Made by a program: the position numbers and the translations under genes. A DNA stretch of 64,000 bases, from positions 561,095 to 625,094 of the forward strand of contig JAAOMT010000571.1 in NCBI GenBank assembly GCA_016748015.1, written 5' to 3'. The notes under the pieces were generated by a model. That model saw only the letters and a program-made list of their open reading frames with translations, was not told where the DNA came from and did no database searches. Shown here piece after piece: positions 23,435-35,434 of this stretch. The DNA is from Geosiphon pyriformis. Lineage: Eukaryota > Glomeromycota > Glomeromycetes > Archaeosporales > Geosiphonaceae. The number at the start of each line of letters is the position of its first letter. Position 1 is the stretch's first letter.

Positions 23435-26286
23435 GCAGAGACAATTTTTTGGTTTTGAAGGGTACAATGACACAGTTTCTTATCTTTGCTGTCAACTCTG
23501 TAGTTGAAGATACTCTGGAGAAGAACTACGAGCTTTGGCTGGTGTTGCAAGACATGAAAAAGACCTATGATTCTGTCAGCTGGGAGCATTTAAAAAAGAG
23601 TCTGATTAGAATTAAAATGTGTGGCAGGTTCATTCGATTTTTTGGTAACATTCACAATAACCGAGTCAACAGAATAATGACTCTCTTTGGCCTAACTGAT
23701 GATTATCAAGTCCATGATGGTCTGGATCAAAGGAAAGTGTTCTCACCTCTTTTCTGGCATATATTTTATGATTCTCTTTTGTGTGAAGTCAAGAGGCAAA
23801 AAAAATTTTGTGGATATAGGTTGAATTCTCATTTTGTTGCTAGGACTGGCCGTGTTAAACCTCGGGCTGGTTTTTCTTTTTTTTTTGCTGCTGGTGCTTT
23901 TGTGGATGATACAATTTGGGTCAGCAGCAGTTAGACTGCAACACAACACATTCTCAATGTTGCTAGTGAATTTTTTAGAATTAATGATATTTCAATAAAC
24001 AATGATAAAATAGTGGCAATTCCTATTAACTGTAGAATTGTGAACCCCTTTCTGACAATTAGTGGTGCACCTATTTCTATTGCTAAGAAAAGGAAATCTC
24101 ACTGGTATTTGGGCATCTTTCTGTTTACAGATGGTTTGTTGAAGCCCAGTTTGGCCAAGGCACATTCAGATGTCTGGTTTTTTACCAATCTCATCCTGAA
24201 GAAGGCCATCTTTGATAAGCAATTCTTTTATTTGGTTTCAGCAGTTTTTCATCCCATTGTCAGTTATAGAATGCAGTTTAGTTTTGTTCCACTTAGTGTT
24301 TGCTGTAAATGAGATGCTTTGATTCATAAAGGCTTCAAATCCAAAGTGGGTCTTCCTTCGGACTTCTCCAATAATGCTCTTCATCACCTCTTCCTTTACG
24401 GCTTAAAAACTTTTGAACAGATTTAGGTCGAGAGTAAATCGGTGTCTGTAGTGTGTTTTGCCAATGCTGTTGGAATTCTGGGTCATTTGTTTCTCCATAG
24501 GTCTCATGACTTACAGACTCTGAGCTGGCATCCTGTGCATTCTTTGGTCTCCTCAGCTCATTTAAAATTGAATTCCTCGAACAATTTTTTGGCAGGTGTG
24601 GTTTGTGTTTTTGCCGATTGCAGTTTATCTTTTAGTAGTCTCAGCCCCAGTGCATTTTGATTCTCTCATGGTACCTCCATGTCTTTGGTTCTTAAAGAGA
24701 TGAAATTTTCTAAGTGTTTCTCCTCACTTCAGTGGTATGGAATTGCCTTTGTGGAACAATTGTGTCATTACAATAGTGGTGCTTTTGATTGGAAGACTTT
24801 CAAGTATTGGAAAAGGCTGGACCCGCGTGGCTCTATTCCTGATTGGTTTAGTGTTTCTATTGATCATCTTGGTAGTGCAGAGTTATCTTTTTCTGTTTGT
24901 GACTGTTCGGTGGGTGTTTCTTTTGCTCCTAATGTCTTGGAATCCACTGATTTTGATTTGGTTCGTAATTGTTTGTTGGGATTGGGTGCTGATAGCCTTT
25001 CGGTTTATACTGATGGATCCTTGGCTGGTTTGGGTACTCTCAGTGTTAAATCGGGTGTGGTGGTTTTCTTTGATAATATTAATATGGGTTTGGGTGTTAA
25101 GGTTTTGGGTTTGTTGTCATCTACTTTGGTGGAATTGCAAGCTATTGCACTTGCTCTCAAGTGTGTTTCTGCAATTAGCAAAGTTTGCTTATTTTCAGAT
25201 AGTCAGGCTGCATTGAATGCTTGCAGGTTAGAATTGGATTTGGCACATCTGAATTTTCGGAATAGTTGTTGGGTGGAGTGTCATTATATTGCTAATCTTG
25301 TTCATGCTAAGAGGTTGGATGTCAGCTGGTGTAAGGTTAAAGGACATTTTGGTGTTATGGGTAATGACCGGGCTGATGAACAGGCTGGCCGTGTAGCTCT
25401 TTCTGATTTTGTTCTTCCCTTTTGGCTGAATGAGCGGTTTATTCTGGCTGGTGGTGGTCCTGTTTTGGGTAATTTTAGGCATTTTGTGTGTGACATTTAT
25501 CAGTCCATTTACCATTCGCGTTGGAGTTTCAGTTCGGGTACTAGGGTTGTTGCTGGCAAATTGCTCTCTAATATCGATTGGTGCAGGTCTTTTTCTGTTT
25601 GGCATCCTGATTCACACATGGCTGCTGGCTTCACCAGTATATGGACTGCTGGTTTGTACATGTATTTTATAAAAGCTCTGCATTACAGACTGCCTGTGGC
25701 CATTTGCAAATGCCTTTATAATAGGAGTTACTTTAGTGTGGTTTGCTTGTATTGTAAATGTGTAGAGATTTCAGACCATGTCTTTTCCTGTGATTCTGAC
25801 TTTGCTAATCATGATCGGCTGCTTGGTGATTTTGCGGTTAAATGAGAAGGTATTTCTGGCCCTCACTGCCCTTCTTCTCACGTGCTGCGAACTTTTTCTT
25901 CTTGTATTTTTGACATCTCAGTCCGTGTTGCTCTATGCAAAGACTTTGTTTTTAATAATTGGTTTTCTGAAATGGTTTCTGTTTTTGATGATCTGAAGCT
26001 TGCTGGTGCGAAAATTGTGGACTTTATCCATGATTTTTGCCTAGCTTTTAGAGATGAGGTTTGGTTGGTTCATGTCAAACATTGTGCATTTATGGAGAAA
26101 CATGGGTTAATTCCTCGAAACAGTTCTATGCCAGTTATTATTTCTGGTCTGTCTTCCCTGTATTCGGCTGGGATTGTCAGGTTGTTGGGTATTAACAATG
26201 CATTGGGTATTAGGTTTGGTTTGTGTAAATTTAATTTGTTCATTTCAGGTGCTTTAAATGCGGTTTCCATTCATATAGGTGCATAG
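23435..26286 (+). pseudogene. LINE1 ORF2, 3' part: reverse transcriptase, RNase H, C-terminal domain
   Basis: RT continues with DMKKTYDSVSWEHL and the active-site box AFVDDTIW (about 23,900), then a long thumb/connection region with several stops. RNase H (24,679-25,845) shows YTDGSLAG, a Glu in LVELQAIALAL, FSDSQAAL and NDRADEQA, so the catalytic acids are present. A TGA at 25,843-25,845 separates RNase H from a C-terminal segment with AFRDEVWLVHVKH and SVHIGA-stop. LINE2 and LINE3 carry the same TGA. Confidence 0.85.
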
Positions 26287-26425
26287 TGTTGTTCTGATTG
26301 GCCTGAATGGCTAGTCATGTGTAGAAGGTACATGATTCACATCTAATTTAGATCAATTATTTGATGTATAGTTTTAGGTAGTGTTTGGACTTCACTCAAT
26401 AAACGTGATAAAAAAAAACAAATAA

Positions 26426-26657
26426 AACAAAAAATTAACTAAGACCAGTTTGATTTTAAAAATAATACTAAGTACTAAAGCAAAAACTATTTACTTAAAG
26501 AATTTTTAATAATTAAAAATTGTTTTTTAAATATTATTAAAGACAACATTAAAAAACAAAAAAAAATTGATTTAGTTTTTATTTAATCGGCTTAATTTTT
26601 AAGATTAAATAACTTAATAAATTGTTTTGCTTCTAGAATTAACAATAATTTACCAAA
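26426..26657. other. AT-rich spacer between LINE1 and LINE2
   Basis: A/T-rich sequence without a gene. Its last 11 bases (AATTTACCAAA, 26,647-26,657) match AATTTGCCAAA at 37,481-37,491 and form the LINE2 target-site duplication. Confidence 0.7.
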
Positions 26658-27312
26658 GTCAGAATTGGGTCTGGTGTGTTCCAACTTTTGTAATCAGTGT
26701 TGGATCGAACATTGCCATATTGTCAATGTTATTTACAGTAAGAATTTGAGAATCAGCTGACATAAGGTTAAAGACCACTTTGGTATTTCAGAGAATGAGC
26801 ATACTGATGTGATTACTGGCAACATTTCTCTCTCTAGTTGGTATCTTCCTCTTTGTTTGAGTAAATACTTCATAATGGCTAATGGTAGTATGATTTTTGA
26901 CAATTCTAGACATTTTGTCTATAATATTTATTGTTCAGTTTGTTATGTATGCTAGGAGATTGGTTCTGGTTCAAAGTTCTTGGAAGATGATTTGCTCTCT
27001 AATGTTGACTGGGTTTGTTTTTCTTTGGTGTGGCATCTTGATTTATACATGGCTACTGGTTTTACTAGCCGATCCTCAGCTAATGCATACACATACTTCA
27101 TAAAAACTTTACATCATTACTTGTCTGTTGCCATTCAGAAGCATCTTTATAGTAAACTTTATTTCAGTGTGTTGTGCTTATATTGTGGTGAAGTGGAGGT
27201 GTCAGATCATGTATTCTCTTGTAAGGTTGACGAATTTGCCTGCTATCAGTTATTAGATTTTCATGTGAATTCTTGAAAGGCACTTTCTGGCTTTCCCCAT
27301 TCTTTTTCACAT
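26658..27312 (+). pseudogene. LINE2 ORF2 fragment: RNase H end and linker
   Basis: The frame follows LINE1 25,225-25,860: HKVKDHFGISENEHTD, then WHLDLYMATGFTSRSSANAY and CLYCGEVEVSDHVFSC (a CX2C...H...C cluster shared by all copies). In-frame TGA occurs at the same junction (HVNS-stop-KALSG) as in the other two LINEs. Interrupted at 27,313 by the family B LTR. Confidence 0.8.
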
Positions 27313-28129
27313 TGTTACAGTTTAAGAATTTAATAAGAATTATAAATAATATAAATTAGCCAATCATGAAATAGCACAGCAACAATTTATAAAAAGAAAT
27401 AATTTACAAATAACAGTAAGCACTATCGTGCAATAGCAGTAAGCATTATCGTGAAAAAGCAGCAAGCACTATTTCACAATTGCAGTAAGCACTATTTAAA
27501 AATAACAAAAATAGAGTATTACAAGATATTATTTTGTAAAACAATAATTATATATATATACAATAGTTTTAATGATGAAAAAAAAAACAAGCTTCAACTA
27601 AGAGCAACAAATATCTAAATAAAATCTTATTCAAAAAGAATTAATAAAAATAATAAATTAAATGAACATCACAATTACAAGATTAATAATAAAATTCACA
27701 TATCCTCTCTAGCAAATGAAACTATCATTCCATCTTTGAACTCTTTGGAAGAATAATCTCTGATCAAGATTATTCACATGATTACTAATTAAATTGAAAA
27801 AGCTTTATTATATACTTAGAGAAATCACAAAAAGACCATTAACATTCTATGTTTCTAGATTAGAGAAACACATTAGACAATTGCAAGGATAGCCTCAGAG
27901 AAGACCCCAAACAGTGGGTAGATTTTAGATTAACCTCTGGGAAAAAGTACACAACATACAAAGACAACTAGAATTAAAGAAAAGACTTACATCACAACAT
28001 TAAGAGAAAACCTTCAGTACATTATCATTAATATCCAATACATAAAATAAAGGAACTCACAAAAGACTGATTGCAATTAAAAATGGGAGATCAACAATTA
28101 AAATATATCAAGAAAACCATCCCATAATA
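27313..28129 (+). repeat. Family B 5' LTR (817 bp)
   Basis: It starts TGTTACAG and ends CCATAATA, where the 3' LTR ends CTGTAACA. It includes four tandem copies of a 23-bp motif (CAGYAAGCACTAT core, about 27,414-27,505) and a TATATATATA stretch near 27,550. It is homologous to 36,120-36,937 and to the solo LTR at 62,219-63,060. Confidence 0.92.
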
Positions 28130-28131
28130 TT

Positions 28132-28143
28132 TAGTGAACCCTA
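28132..28143 (+). promoter_or_regulatory. Candidate primer-binding site, family B
   Basis: TAGTGAACCCTA follows the LTR after two bases and matches the TGGTG start of the other families with one G-to-A change. Confidence 0.45.
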
Positions 28144-28211
28144 CAAAGAAAGAAAATCAAAAAGAAAATAATAATTAGCAATAATTCATTGCTAAAAAGG
28201 AAAAAACAAAA

Positions 28212-29900
28212 GTGGTAACAAAAACCCCTACTCTTACTGTTCTTGAATTCTGCCATGCTATTTACACACAAAATCAAAGTGATCTTGGATTACCAGAAGG
28301 GTGTTGTCCAGCAGAATCTGCTCTTACTTATTATATCAATGCCAGAATAAATTATTATATAGAAAAGGAAAAAGAACTACATGATGCAAAACTTGGATTG
28401 TATAAAGAATTATCACAATACATTACAAAGGAAGTAGCAGTAATAGCCGCAACTATTGTCAAAATCTATTGAGAAATTGAGCAATATGCCAATGAAAATT
28501 TTCTAATATCCACAGAAAACACTAGGGAACATGCCAACAAAACCAAAGAAAATTTAGAAACTAATCAGGAAAATAACCAGCAAAAACTAGAAACATCTGC
28601 TCAAACACCAAAAAAAACTGTCACTTAATCAATAAAGAAACAATGTATTTATTTACCAGAAAATAAATCATACCATTTTTCACCAGAAAATAAAATACAA
28701 ATTTCATTAGAAGCTGTATTATTATCAACATCAACTCCACAAATGCCAAGAACTCCTAGTTATATTGATAAAATTAAACAATGTAACTGGAGAGACATAC
28801 CAATTACAGAAGGATATTCATCACTATTCCAAAACCCTCTTTTTTAGCCAAAATTCAGAATGGGGTTTAAAAACCATAAAAAAGAGTCTGAATTAGAATC
28901 CGAAAAAGAAACCAGCAAAAAAACAATCACAAGACTGGTCATTGGAACAAGCAGCCAGTCCAGAAACCAAGAAACTCATGATCAAGAGAAAGAACTGAAT
29001 ATAAGGGAAGCCACCTTTAGGAATGCTCAAGAAAATATCATCTCATCTCTTCTTAGACCAATAAACCCACCAACAGGAAACAACGACAAAATAACCACAC
29101 CATACATCACACGATTAACAAATTTCTCAGGAGAGGAAGAAGAAACAGACATGCACACATGGCTTAGAGAAGCACAAAAAGCCATCCAGACAAATAACTA
29201 GAATAATCAAAGAGCAATTCAAATGTTATCTTTCTTCCTAAAAGACACTGCTGACTTATAGTATCAAAGCTTGGAAACAAAACCCATGAGCTTTGCTGAA
29301 TTCAAAGACACATTTTTGGAGTATTTTAGTGATCTAAATGCCATAATTCAACTGCAGAATAAATTCAATACTATCAAGCAAAGTACAGATAAAACTGTCA
29401 CCCAATATCTTGCTCAATTCAATCAAATTTGCCATCAGATTGAAGCGATTGAGCAAAGATACTATACTGATCCTTAGGTTTTAAATCAATTTATTAGAGA
29501 ATTAAAAAACAGCATTTTAGGAAGAGTATGTTCTGCCCACCTTAATTCCTTACCAGAAGCCATTACACTTACCAGAGCCCTTAAATCGGCTGAGAAAGAA
29601 GCTAACCATAGTCAAATAGTTAACATAATGATTGAGGAAAACAAGACAGAAACTTTAGAGAAGAAAGTAGCACAATTAGGGGAAGAACTCTCTAAAAAAA
29701 TAGAAAGTTATCTCATCTCAGACCCAGGAAGAAATAACACATACCAAACACCTTAAAGACGCAACCAGGAATTCAGTGGCAGCCAAAATAATTGCTCATT
29801 GTGTCAGAACTTCAGAATAGAAACATGTGTCTGCCATTTTTGCAAACACATAAGACATTTGATTGGCCAATATTGAACATGAATGATGCAAAAAGCACAC
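28212..29900 (+). pseudogene. Gag, family B
   Basis: Opens at GTG in AAAGTGGTAAC with in-frame stops and no ATG upstream. Segments: N-terminal helical region (28,212-28,470), charged linker, capsid-like core (TNN-stop-NNQRAIQMLSFFLKDTADL-stop-YQSLE, both stops where relatives have Trp), coiled segment, and zinc knuckle CHFCKHIRHLIGQY whose last Cys is Tyr (about 29,838-29,875). Breaks at about 28,470, 29,200, 29,259 and 29,476 are all stop codons; no frameshift is needed for most of the length. Confidence 0.75.
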
Positions 29901-30344
29901 GAAAATAATTATTACATGCCTCCCCAAATGCTCAGAAATCAATACATGCCAATACCATGTTAATACTCCATTACATACCAAAATCAAAGAACTTACTAGC
30001 AATGACCAGCAATTCCAAATTCAAACTGGCATCCAGAGTTTTGAAGCCAGCCAATATTAAGTCAAAATGTGATTATTACTAGAAATCTTAATCACATAGG
30101 ACCTAATTAGCAAACAAATGCAAACTACCCAAACTATCCAAATTTCCAGCCAACTTATTTTAATATATCGGAAAACTTAAATTTCGGAAATATTAATGAT
30201 AATGTACCTGGAACCAAAAATATCACCAATAGCCAGAACTTGATTTAAACAATACTACCAACTGTTGTCACGGAAAATAGCAGCCTCACAGCTATTTTTT
30301 CTTTTGAATTAGAGGAAAAAAAGGCTATATTTAGTGGAGCAGCA

Positions 30345-30821
30345 TTGGACAAGAAATGTCCAATCACTGCTATGTACATGGAAGCAAAAGTAAACAACAT
30401 GCCAATTAAACTCATCTTAAACAGTGGATCTGCCAGAAGCATTGTGACATTTCAACTAGTAAACCAACTGGGTTTCAAAGTTGATCGCACTACGATGTCC
30501 CAAATTATAACAGCCAATAGAAGTACCAAGCTGCCTTATGGCAAAATCAACACATTTCTTTTTGAAATTAATGGCATAATAATACCTACAAAAGTATTAG
30601 TAATGGACACTATACAATATCAAGTATTAGTAAGAAATAACTGGCTAATAAAAGCCAATGCCATATTAGACTGGACCACCCAAGAGTTTCTTATCAGCTA
30701 TAATGGCCACCATGCCAGAATTCCAGCCACATGTGGCCACTTTCAAAAACCTAGCACCAACCAAAGACCCACCTTCAAATTTGAGGAAAATCCAGTTCTA
30801 CCAGCCATTAAAACTTATTAG
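30345..30821 (+). pseudogene. Aspartic protease, family B (catalytic Asp lost)
   Basis: Collinear with the proteases of families A and C (CPITAMYMEAKV, KVLVMDTIQYQVLV, NNWLIKANA). The active-site triad reads NSG because codon 30,420-30,422 is AAC rather than the GAC expected. A retropepsin without this Asp is inactive. Confidence 0.82.
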
Positions 30822-30935
30822 CTCTTGTGGACTGACGACCAAAGAACAGGACTACTGATCGTACCAACTTGGAGGAGCAAAAGAAGATCCAAATAGAACC
30901 AGGTAAGTCCACAAAGAAACTGCCAGCAAGGTAAA

Positions 30936-31500
30936 CCAAAGTTAGAATGCTTGGTTTGCAATAAAAAACTCTCATCCATAACTGCATGCAGCACACCAGA
31001 CAAAGATCCAAGAAACCTCACCCACTACTATTGTAACTGTTGTAACAAAAAAAAATACGGTTATCCAGAAAGACATGAAAAATGAGACAAAGAACTATGT
31101 TTCACTTGTGGAAAACCATTGCCAAAAAGATGCAACTGGATCAACATGCCAGGCAAAGGAGGGATGTATAACACAACTTGCCAATACACAATCCTCATCT
31201 GTAACTGGATAAAAGAAGGAACGCTATTCAAAACAGCATTCAACAGAGCAGTAAGAAGACTGTAGCACTACTTATATAATAAGGATAAGTTGTACAACAC
31301 CACACAGGCCAAAGTAAGAGGAGGAACTGCCAAAAAAATACAACATTGGAAAGAGTCAGCCAAAGTAGTTAATGAAGTTGCCAGCTACAACATGTTTGAC
31401 CCAGTAGACAAATTTCAAGACTACTACCAACAACTATGCCTCACTCAACAAGAGCAAGAACAATACTTTGCCTAAATCAACACTTATCTTTATGAAAACT
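30936..31500 (+). pseudogene. Cys-rich module, family B
   Basis: The cysteine ladder CLVCNKKLSSITAC, YYCNCCNKKKYG, CFTCGKPLP and TTCQYTILIC matches families A and C in order and spacing, followed by a helical stretch (31,290-31,475) and stops. Conserved NWI and GG residues lie between. The pattern is compatible with two or three zinc sites. I recognise no named domain. Confidence 0.65.
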
Positions 31501-31565
31501 GTCTTATTCCGTGCCAAAATCAATGCTATGAAGAATGTCAAGACAAAAGGAACTTAGAAAGAAAA

Positions 31566-32567
31566 ATGGAAATTGAGAATCAGCAGTCTCAAAATCAATC
31601 AATAAATCAACAAGACTCACCTGACAGTCCTGAGTCAGAAAAATTTGTAGCCTATACTGACCTAAAACAGGTGATCGACATCCGATATTATAACAATGAG
31701 CACTTAGGAATAATACCCGAAAGAGCCCATTCAACTGATACCGAATTCGATCTATATTATCCAAAAGACCAATCCACAATGTTACCATCCAGAAGCATCA
31801 CCAAAATTGACCTGAAAATAGCAGTTAAAATTTTGCCAAGAATAATGGTTCAAATAGCATCACAATTAAGTCTTGCGAAAAAAGAAATAAGTATTCAAGG
31901 AGGAGTAATTGACTCCGGATACACTGGAAATTTGATGGTTTTGCTACAGAACAATTCAGAAAAATTTTATATCATTAAATCTAAGAAGAAGATTGTACAA
32001 GCAATTTTTTTACCATTAATAAAAATTGGGAAATTCATGTTAGTAGAAAATTGTAAGGAATTGATACAAACAACAAGAAAAACTTTTGGTTTTGTATCGA
32101 CAGAAAAAAGAATTGAAGCAAATTTTGCTGAAACAATAGAAGAAAAAAGCAAATTAATTAAAACTGAGTGGTTAATCACACTCACGCCTTATGGAAAATC
32201 AGAAATTAAAATAAAAAAGACAATAAAAAATATAAATTTAATATTTGAGCCCTACTCAGAAACTTGCCAACAGTTTCCCATAGGACTTATTAACCTTTTT
32301 ATTCCAGCTGACAAAACACAATGGATAAAAATTCCTATTATGAATATTACAAAAGACCTCATATACATTCCAGAAAACACCATCATGAGATACCTTGAAA
32401 CGGAGCTAAAAAATGCATCAACACCACAAGAAATTCTAAATTTTCCAGAAATCGCCCTTTACTGTGAATTCACTTCAATAAATTGGCAACAACTGTTGGA
32501 ATGCTATCAATTTACACCAGAAAAATTGACCAAATTAAACATTAGAACAATGGATCCAGACCAATAG
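31566..32567 (+). pseudogene. dUTPase domain, family B
   Basis: A 333-codon open stretch within pol. Motifs: AHSTDTEFDLYYP, MVQIASQLSLAKK, GGVIDSGYTGNLMVLLQN (catalytic Asp and Tyr kept), KKIVQAIFLPL and a weakened motif 5 TFGFVSTEKR. Motif 1 has lost the Gly and motif 5 its normal GFGSTG, so activity is doubtful. A C-terminal extension of about 150 residues precedes RT and is also found after dUTPase in family C. Confidence 0.8.
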
Positions 32568-32574
32568 TGACAAT

Positions 32575-33940
32575 TAAAAGCATTAATTTTAAAATACTCT
32601 AATATATTTTCATAAAATGGCAAATTTGGAAGAATCAACTTGGTTCAACACCAAATTCCCACTGGAAATGCCAGACCTAAAAAACAACATGCTTACTGTG
32701 TCCCACCAATAAAACATAATTTTATCAGAGAAAAAGTCCAAAGCATGTTGGAAAAAGGAATAATTCAATCATCAATAAGTCCATAGTCCTCACTAGTTGT
32801 TTTAGTAAAGAAAAATAATGGAAAAATTAGATTTTGTATTGACTATTGCAAACTAAACAGCAAAACAACCAAAGACTCATACCCAATACCATTAATTAAC
32901 AAAATCTTCGATGTTTTTGGAGGAGCAAAATGGTTTTCTACACTTAACTTGACCAGTGAATACTGGCAGATTGAGATGGACCCAAAAAACAGACATAAAA
33001 CAGCATTTACCACACAAAACAACAATTATTAATTTAATATAATGCCCTTTGGACTCACCAATGCCTCTGCAATATTCCAAAGACTAATGAATGTAATTTA
33101 CTTCGGAATTCTGTGACAATCCATTGTTGTCTACTTGGATGATACAAATGTTTTCTTGCCAAAATTTGCAGATCATCTCCAACATTTACAACAAGTTTTT
33201 GAGAGATTGAGACATATTGAACTTAAATTAAATTTAGAAAAATGTTTCTTTGGAAAAAATGAGCTAGCATTTTTAGGACACATAGTTGGAAAAGATGGAA
33301 TAAAACCAGATTCATTAAAAATAGACAAAGTGAAAAATTTTCCAGTACCTCGAAACATTTTAGAAGTTAGAAGCTTTTTAGGACTTGTATCTTACTACTA
33401 TTACTTTGTAGAAAACTTTTCAAACATTGCCAAACCTCTTAATTATCTACTATCCAAAAATGTGAAATTTAAATGAACCAAAACACATCAAAAAGCTTTT
33501 GAATACCTTAGGCAAAAGCTTATTGAATCACCAATAATAATCTATTCGGATTTCAACAAAAAATTCATTTTGGCCACAAATGTTTCTGGAATAGGACTTG
33601 GAGCCATTCTTTCATAAAAAGATGATAATGGAAGAGAACATGTAATTGCTTATGTCAGTAGAAGTCTCAGTATGGTAGAGCAAAACTACACAGCACACAA
33701 ACTAAAATGCTTAGCAGTAGTCTGGAGTTGCATTCACTTTGATACATATTTACAGTACAAACCCTTTGATATTACCACAGATTATAGAGGTCTGGTCTGA
33801 TTAAATAACAAGAAAACACTGAAAAGAAAATACACCAGATGGTCACAAATATTAGCACCATATGATTATATTATCAAATACAAAAAAGATATCAAAAATG
33901 CCAATGCTGACTGTTTGTTGCAAATGAGACACACATAAAA
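32575..33940 (+). pseudogene. Reverse transcriptase and RNase H, family B
   Basis: RT blocks in order: FCIDYCKLNS, KWFSTLNLTSEYWQI, NIMPFGLTNASAIFQR, active site VVYLDDTNVF (about 33,130), LGHIVGKDGIKPD and FLGLVSYYYYF. RNase H has FILATNVSGIGLGAIL, with Asn replacing the first catalytic Asp, and later TTDYRG and ANADCLLQ. Stops at 32,784, 33,114 and 33,474 (all at expected Trp) and 33,615 (expected Gln) break a single frame. Confidence 0.87.
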
Positions 33941-33969
33941 ACCATCAAACAACAACCAATTCATAAACA

Positions 33970-35349
33970 ATGGACAATTACCTTTACAAAAATCTTAGCC
34001 AATACTTGAAAACACTACAGCTAGATGAAGACACATCGATAAAAAAACTAATTAAGTTCCAGAAATTATCAAAACATTATTTTATTCAAAATCACATACT
34101 TTATTACTGGAATCAACAAAATCCAGATAATCCATTGAGAGTTATAACCGAAAATGAAAAAGAAACTATCTTATTTAACATGCACTTAGATATCTATTCA
34201 GGCCACTTTGGAAAAAAAGCAACTATTCAACATACAACTAGTTATTATTATTGGCCAAAAATGCACTCAGATATTATCCAATACATAAAAAATTGTGATC
34301 TGTGCCAACAAAGAGAAGAAACAAAAACAACAGAACCACTAAGACTCATAAAAGTTGGACAACCATTTGATAGAATTGAAATTGATTTAGTTGGATTATT
34401 ACCAATAACAGCAAAAAACAATCATTATATTGCAGTAGCAGTAGATTATCTCACTAAATGGCCAAAAATCAGAGCCATTCAAACAGCTGATGCTATATCT
34501 GTAGCCCACTTTGTACATGAAGATTTAATTTGCCATCATGAATGTCTACAAGAATTGTTGTCAGACCAAGGGACACATTTTGTAAACAGTACACTAAATA
34601 AGCTCAGCCAAAGATTTGGAATTAAATGACCACTATTATCATCATATCACCCCTAAACAAATGGATTAGTTGAACGGTTTAACCATACACTATGTGAAGC
34701 ATTAGCCAAAATCAGCAATAAACATGAAAAAGAATGGAATTTGTTCATACCAGCAGTTTTATTAGCATATAGGACATTAAAACAAAATACTATACAATTC
34801 ACACCATTTGAATTGGTTTATGGAAAAAAGGCCATATTACCAATTAAACTTACTATTCCAATTTATCCAAATAAAATTATTACAGAAACAACATTCCACG
34901 AAATAATACTTAGAAGAACATATGAGTTAATAGAAATTTTGGAGAACAAAAGAAGAAAAGCAGCTCAAAATATTAAATAGTCACAAGCACAACAAAAAGT
35001 GAGACATAATAACCAGTTACCAGATAATATAATTAGCTATAAAATAGAAGACAAAGTATTGTTGCATCATACCAAAGCAGAAAAGCAATGAAGTGGAAAG
35101 TTTGACCACAAGTAGGATGAACCATTTTATATTTATGAAATACTTGGTAATAGAGCATACAAGTTAAGACTGGATGAGAAAATTTTAAGAAAAGCAGCAC
35201 ATGACAACCAGCTAAAATTATATTACAACAAACCAGTGATAACAACACAAACATTTAGAATTGGAACACAAATACCACTAGTATCACCAGATCAGATTCT
35301 GCGAAATTTAGAACCAGTAGTTTTAATTGAACATTATATAAAAAGATAA
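33970..35349 (+). pseudogene. Integrase, family B
   Basis: The HHCC module (MHLDIYSGHFGKKATIQH, then CDLCQQ) and the core acids in EIDLVGLLP, LLSDQGTHFVN and NGLVERFNHTL are all present. TGA at 34,627 (from CGA), TAA at 34,654 (from CAA) and stops near 34,978 and 35,089 interrupt it. The C-terminal part has EDKVLLH and YEILGNRAYKLRLD, typical of the chromo-like/SH3 tail. Without the stops it would be a complete integrase. Confidence 0.87.
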
Positions 35350-35434
35350 TTAATCTTAAATTACACCAAAAAACAGTTAACAAAGCATAAAAATACATGC
35401 AAAAGAGCCCAAAAAGCAGTCAAGAATTAAAACA

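Larger units (their letters stand above)
9417..26425 (+). mobile_element. LINE1: long non-LTR retrotransposon, interrupted by family C
   Basis: Two ORFs are recognisable. ORF1 has an RNA-binding CCHC motif. ORF2 carries APE endonuclease, reverse transcriptase, RNase H and a C-terminal domain. A short 3' UTR and an A-rich tail near 26,405-26,425 follow. The sequence from 13,233 to 23,434 is an unrelated LTR retrotransposon inserted within RT. A second full-length copy, LINE3, lies inverted at 50.87-57.6 kb and confirms the reading. No perfect flanking duplication was found. Many stops mean this copy cannot encode its proteins. Confidence 0.88.

Noticed and set aside
24737-25216. Hydrophobic plus-strand ORF resembling a membrane protein
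   Set aside because: It is the +1 or +2 frame of the LINE1 RNase H region; the hydrophobicity reflects T-rich codons.
9367-26430. ACAAATAAAA at both ends of LINE1 as a target duplication
   Set aside because: On the left it is separated from the LINE start by a TA microsatellite and the sequence is low complexity, so the match may be chance.
27414-27505. CRISPR-like array of 23-bp repeats
   Set aside because: The units are directly abutting with no unique spacers and lie inside an LTR of a eukaryotic element.
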